Assembly: GCA_016206635.1 (NCBI GenBank)
Contig: JACQRF010000072.1
Location: 1-13,404, forward strand
Length of the DNA: 13,404 nucleotides
Direction: 5' to 3'
DNA from: Candidatus Omnitrophota bacterium
GTDB lineage: Bacteria > Omnitrophota > Gorgyraeia > 1-14-0-20-64-10 > JACQQZ01
Under the pieces are notes generated by a model. It saw only the letters and a list, made by a program, of their open reading frames with translations. It was not told the origin of the DNA and made no database searches. Made by a program: the position numbers and the translations under genes. This document shows positions 12,661-13,404 of the stretch, one piece after another. Each line of letters starts with the position of its first letter. Position 1 is the stretch's first letter.

Positions 12661-13404
12661 GTGAGCGACAAGTCTTTTCGCGTCCTGGTCAGCGATCCGC
12701 TCGCGGAGGCGGGCGTCAAGCTGCTGCAGGAAGACCACGCCATCCGCGTGGATGTGAAGCTCAAGCTCCCGCCGGCGGAGCTCCGGAAGATCATCGCCGA
12801 CTACGACGCCCTCGTCGTCCGCAGCGGCACGCAGGTGACGCGCGAGGTGCTCGAGGCGGCCTCGCGGCTCAAGGTGGTCGGCCGCGCCGGGGCCGGCTTG
12901 GACAATGTTGACGTCGAGGCCGCCTCCAAGCGCGGCGTCATCGTGATGAACGCCGCCGGCGGGAACACGATCGCCACCGCGGAGCACGCCTTCACGCTCC
13001 TGCTCAGCGTCGCCCGCAACGTGCCGCAGGCGTGCGCCTCGCTCAAGGGCGGCAAGTGGGACCGGACCAAGTATCAAGGCGTGGAGCTGTACCGAAAGAC
13101 CCTCGGCGTCGTGGGATTGGGGCGCATCGGGCGGGAGGTCGCCACGCGCGCCGCCGCCTTCGGCATGCAGGTGATCGCATGCGACCCATTCCTCTCGCCC
13201 GACCGGATCCGCGAGCTGGAGGTGGAGCCGGTTGACCTGGCGGCCTTGTTGACGCGCGCCGATTATCTCACGGTCCATACGCCGCTGACCGACGAGACGC
13301 GGCACCTGATCAGCGATGCGCAGTTCGCCCTCATGAAGAAAGGCGTCCGCGTCGTCAACTGCGCCCGCGGCGGCATCATTGACGAAGCGGCCCTGGCGCG
13401 CGCC
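12661..13404 (+). CDS. serA: D-3-phosphoglycerate dehydrogenase, N-terminal part (3' end outside window)
   Basis: Oxidises 3-phosphoglycerate to 3-phosphohydroxypyruvate with NAD+, the first step of serine synthesis. The 248 codons present cover the substrate-binding lobe (VLVSDPLAEAGVKLL, VVRSGTQVT, GRAGAGLDNVD, NAAGGNTIATAEH) and most of the nucleotide-binding domain. The Rossmann loop is GVVGLGRIGREV (149-160), followed by the acidic strand end VIACDPF, VHTPLTDETRHLI, and the active-site Arg in NCARGGIIDE (233-242). The frame is open at the last base. A C-terminal catalytic His region and ASB/ACT domains are expected beyond the window. It forms a serine-synthesis pair with the aminotransferase upstream. 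Confidence 0.95.
   Translation, partial: MSDKSFRVLVSDPLAEAGVKLLQEDHAIRVDVKLKLPPAELRKIIADYDALVVRSGTQVTREVLEAASRLKVVGRAGAGLDNVDVEAASKRGVIVMNAAGGNTIATAEHAFTLLLSVARNVPQACASLKGGKWDRTKYQGVELYRKTLGVVGLGRIGREVATRAAAFGMQVIACDPFLSPDRIRELEVEPVDLAALLTRADYLTVHTPLTDETRHLISDAQFALMKKGVRVVNCARGGIIDEAALARA

Overview
The window is about 13.4 kb of high-G+C bacterial chromosome with every gene on the + strand. It reads as a Gram-negative, LPS-making organism: it carries a nearly complete set of genes for Kdo synthesis (kdsA, kdsD, kdsC) and LPS transport (lptC/lptA-like, lptB). The order pyrG-kdsA-kdsD-kdsC-...-lptC-lptB, with tig-clpP and a class V aminotransferase-serA pair behind it, suggests a deep-branching didermic lineage such as NC10/Methylomirabilota-Rokubacteria, Nitrospirota or a deltaproteobacterial relative. 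That placement is an inference from gene order and G+C, not a measurement.

Layout. (1) 1-1778: the 3' part of pyrG runs in frame, without its own stop, into kdsA. (2) 1779-5285: an inserted accessory block of visibly lower G+C. It holds a consensus promoter with stacked GAC/GTC palindromes, an HTH-fused DNA methyltransferase, a one-base-overlapping type II restriction endonuclease, and a DUF4143-type AAA ATPase preceded by a perfect 16-bp inverted repeat. (3) 5343-8228: kdsD, kdsC, a PilN-like gene and a PilO/PilP-like fusion gene, all joined by ATGA/GTGA overlaps. (4) 8268-9834: a lipoprotein LptC fused to an LptA-like domain, with its own consensus promoter, overlapping lptB. (5) 9862-11504: a trigger factor without the PPIase domain, then clpP. 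(6) 11501-13404: a class V aminotransferase and the 5' part of serA (serine biosynthesis).

How they work together. KdsD makes arabinose-5-phosphate, KdsA condenses it with PEP to Kdo-8-phosphate, and KdsC removes the phosphate to give Kdo for the LPS inner core; PyrG supplies CTP, which is needed for CMP-Kdo. LptB is the ATPase of the LPS extractor, and LptC/LptA form the periplasmic bridge. Between Kdo synthesis and Lpt transport sit two bitopic inner-membrane proteins that resemble the PilN and PilO/PilP alignment proteins of type IV pili, with no other pilus gene in view. This is the strongest candidate here for an undescribed system: a pilus-type inner-membrane scaffold co-expressed with LPS export. 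Other oddities are an Asp at the class-defining Cys/Asn position of KdsA, a Lys in place of the Walker B catalytic Glu of the AAA ATPase, and a self-regulating layout for the restriction-modification pair. No tRNA, rRNA, CRISPR array or transposase was seen, and no gene-free stretch exceeds 300 bases.
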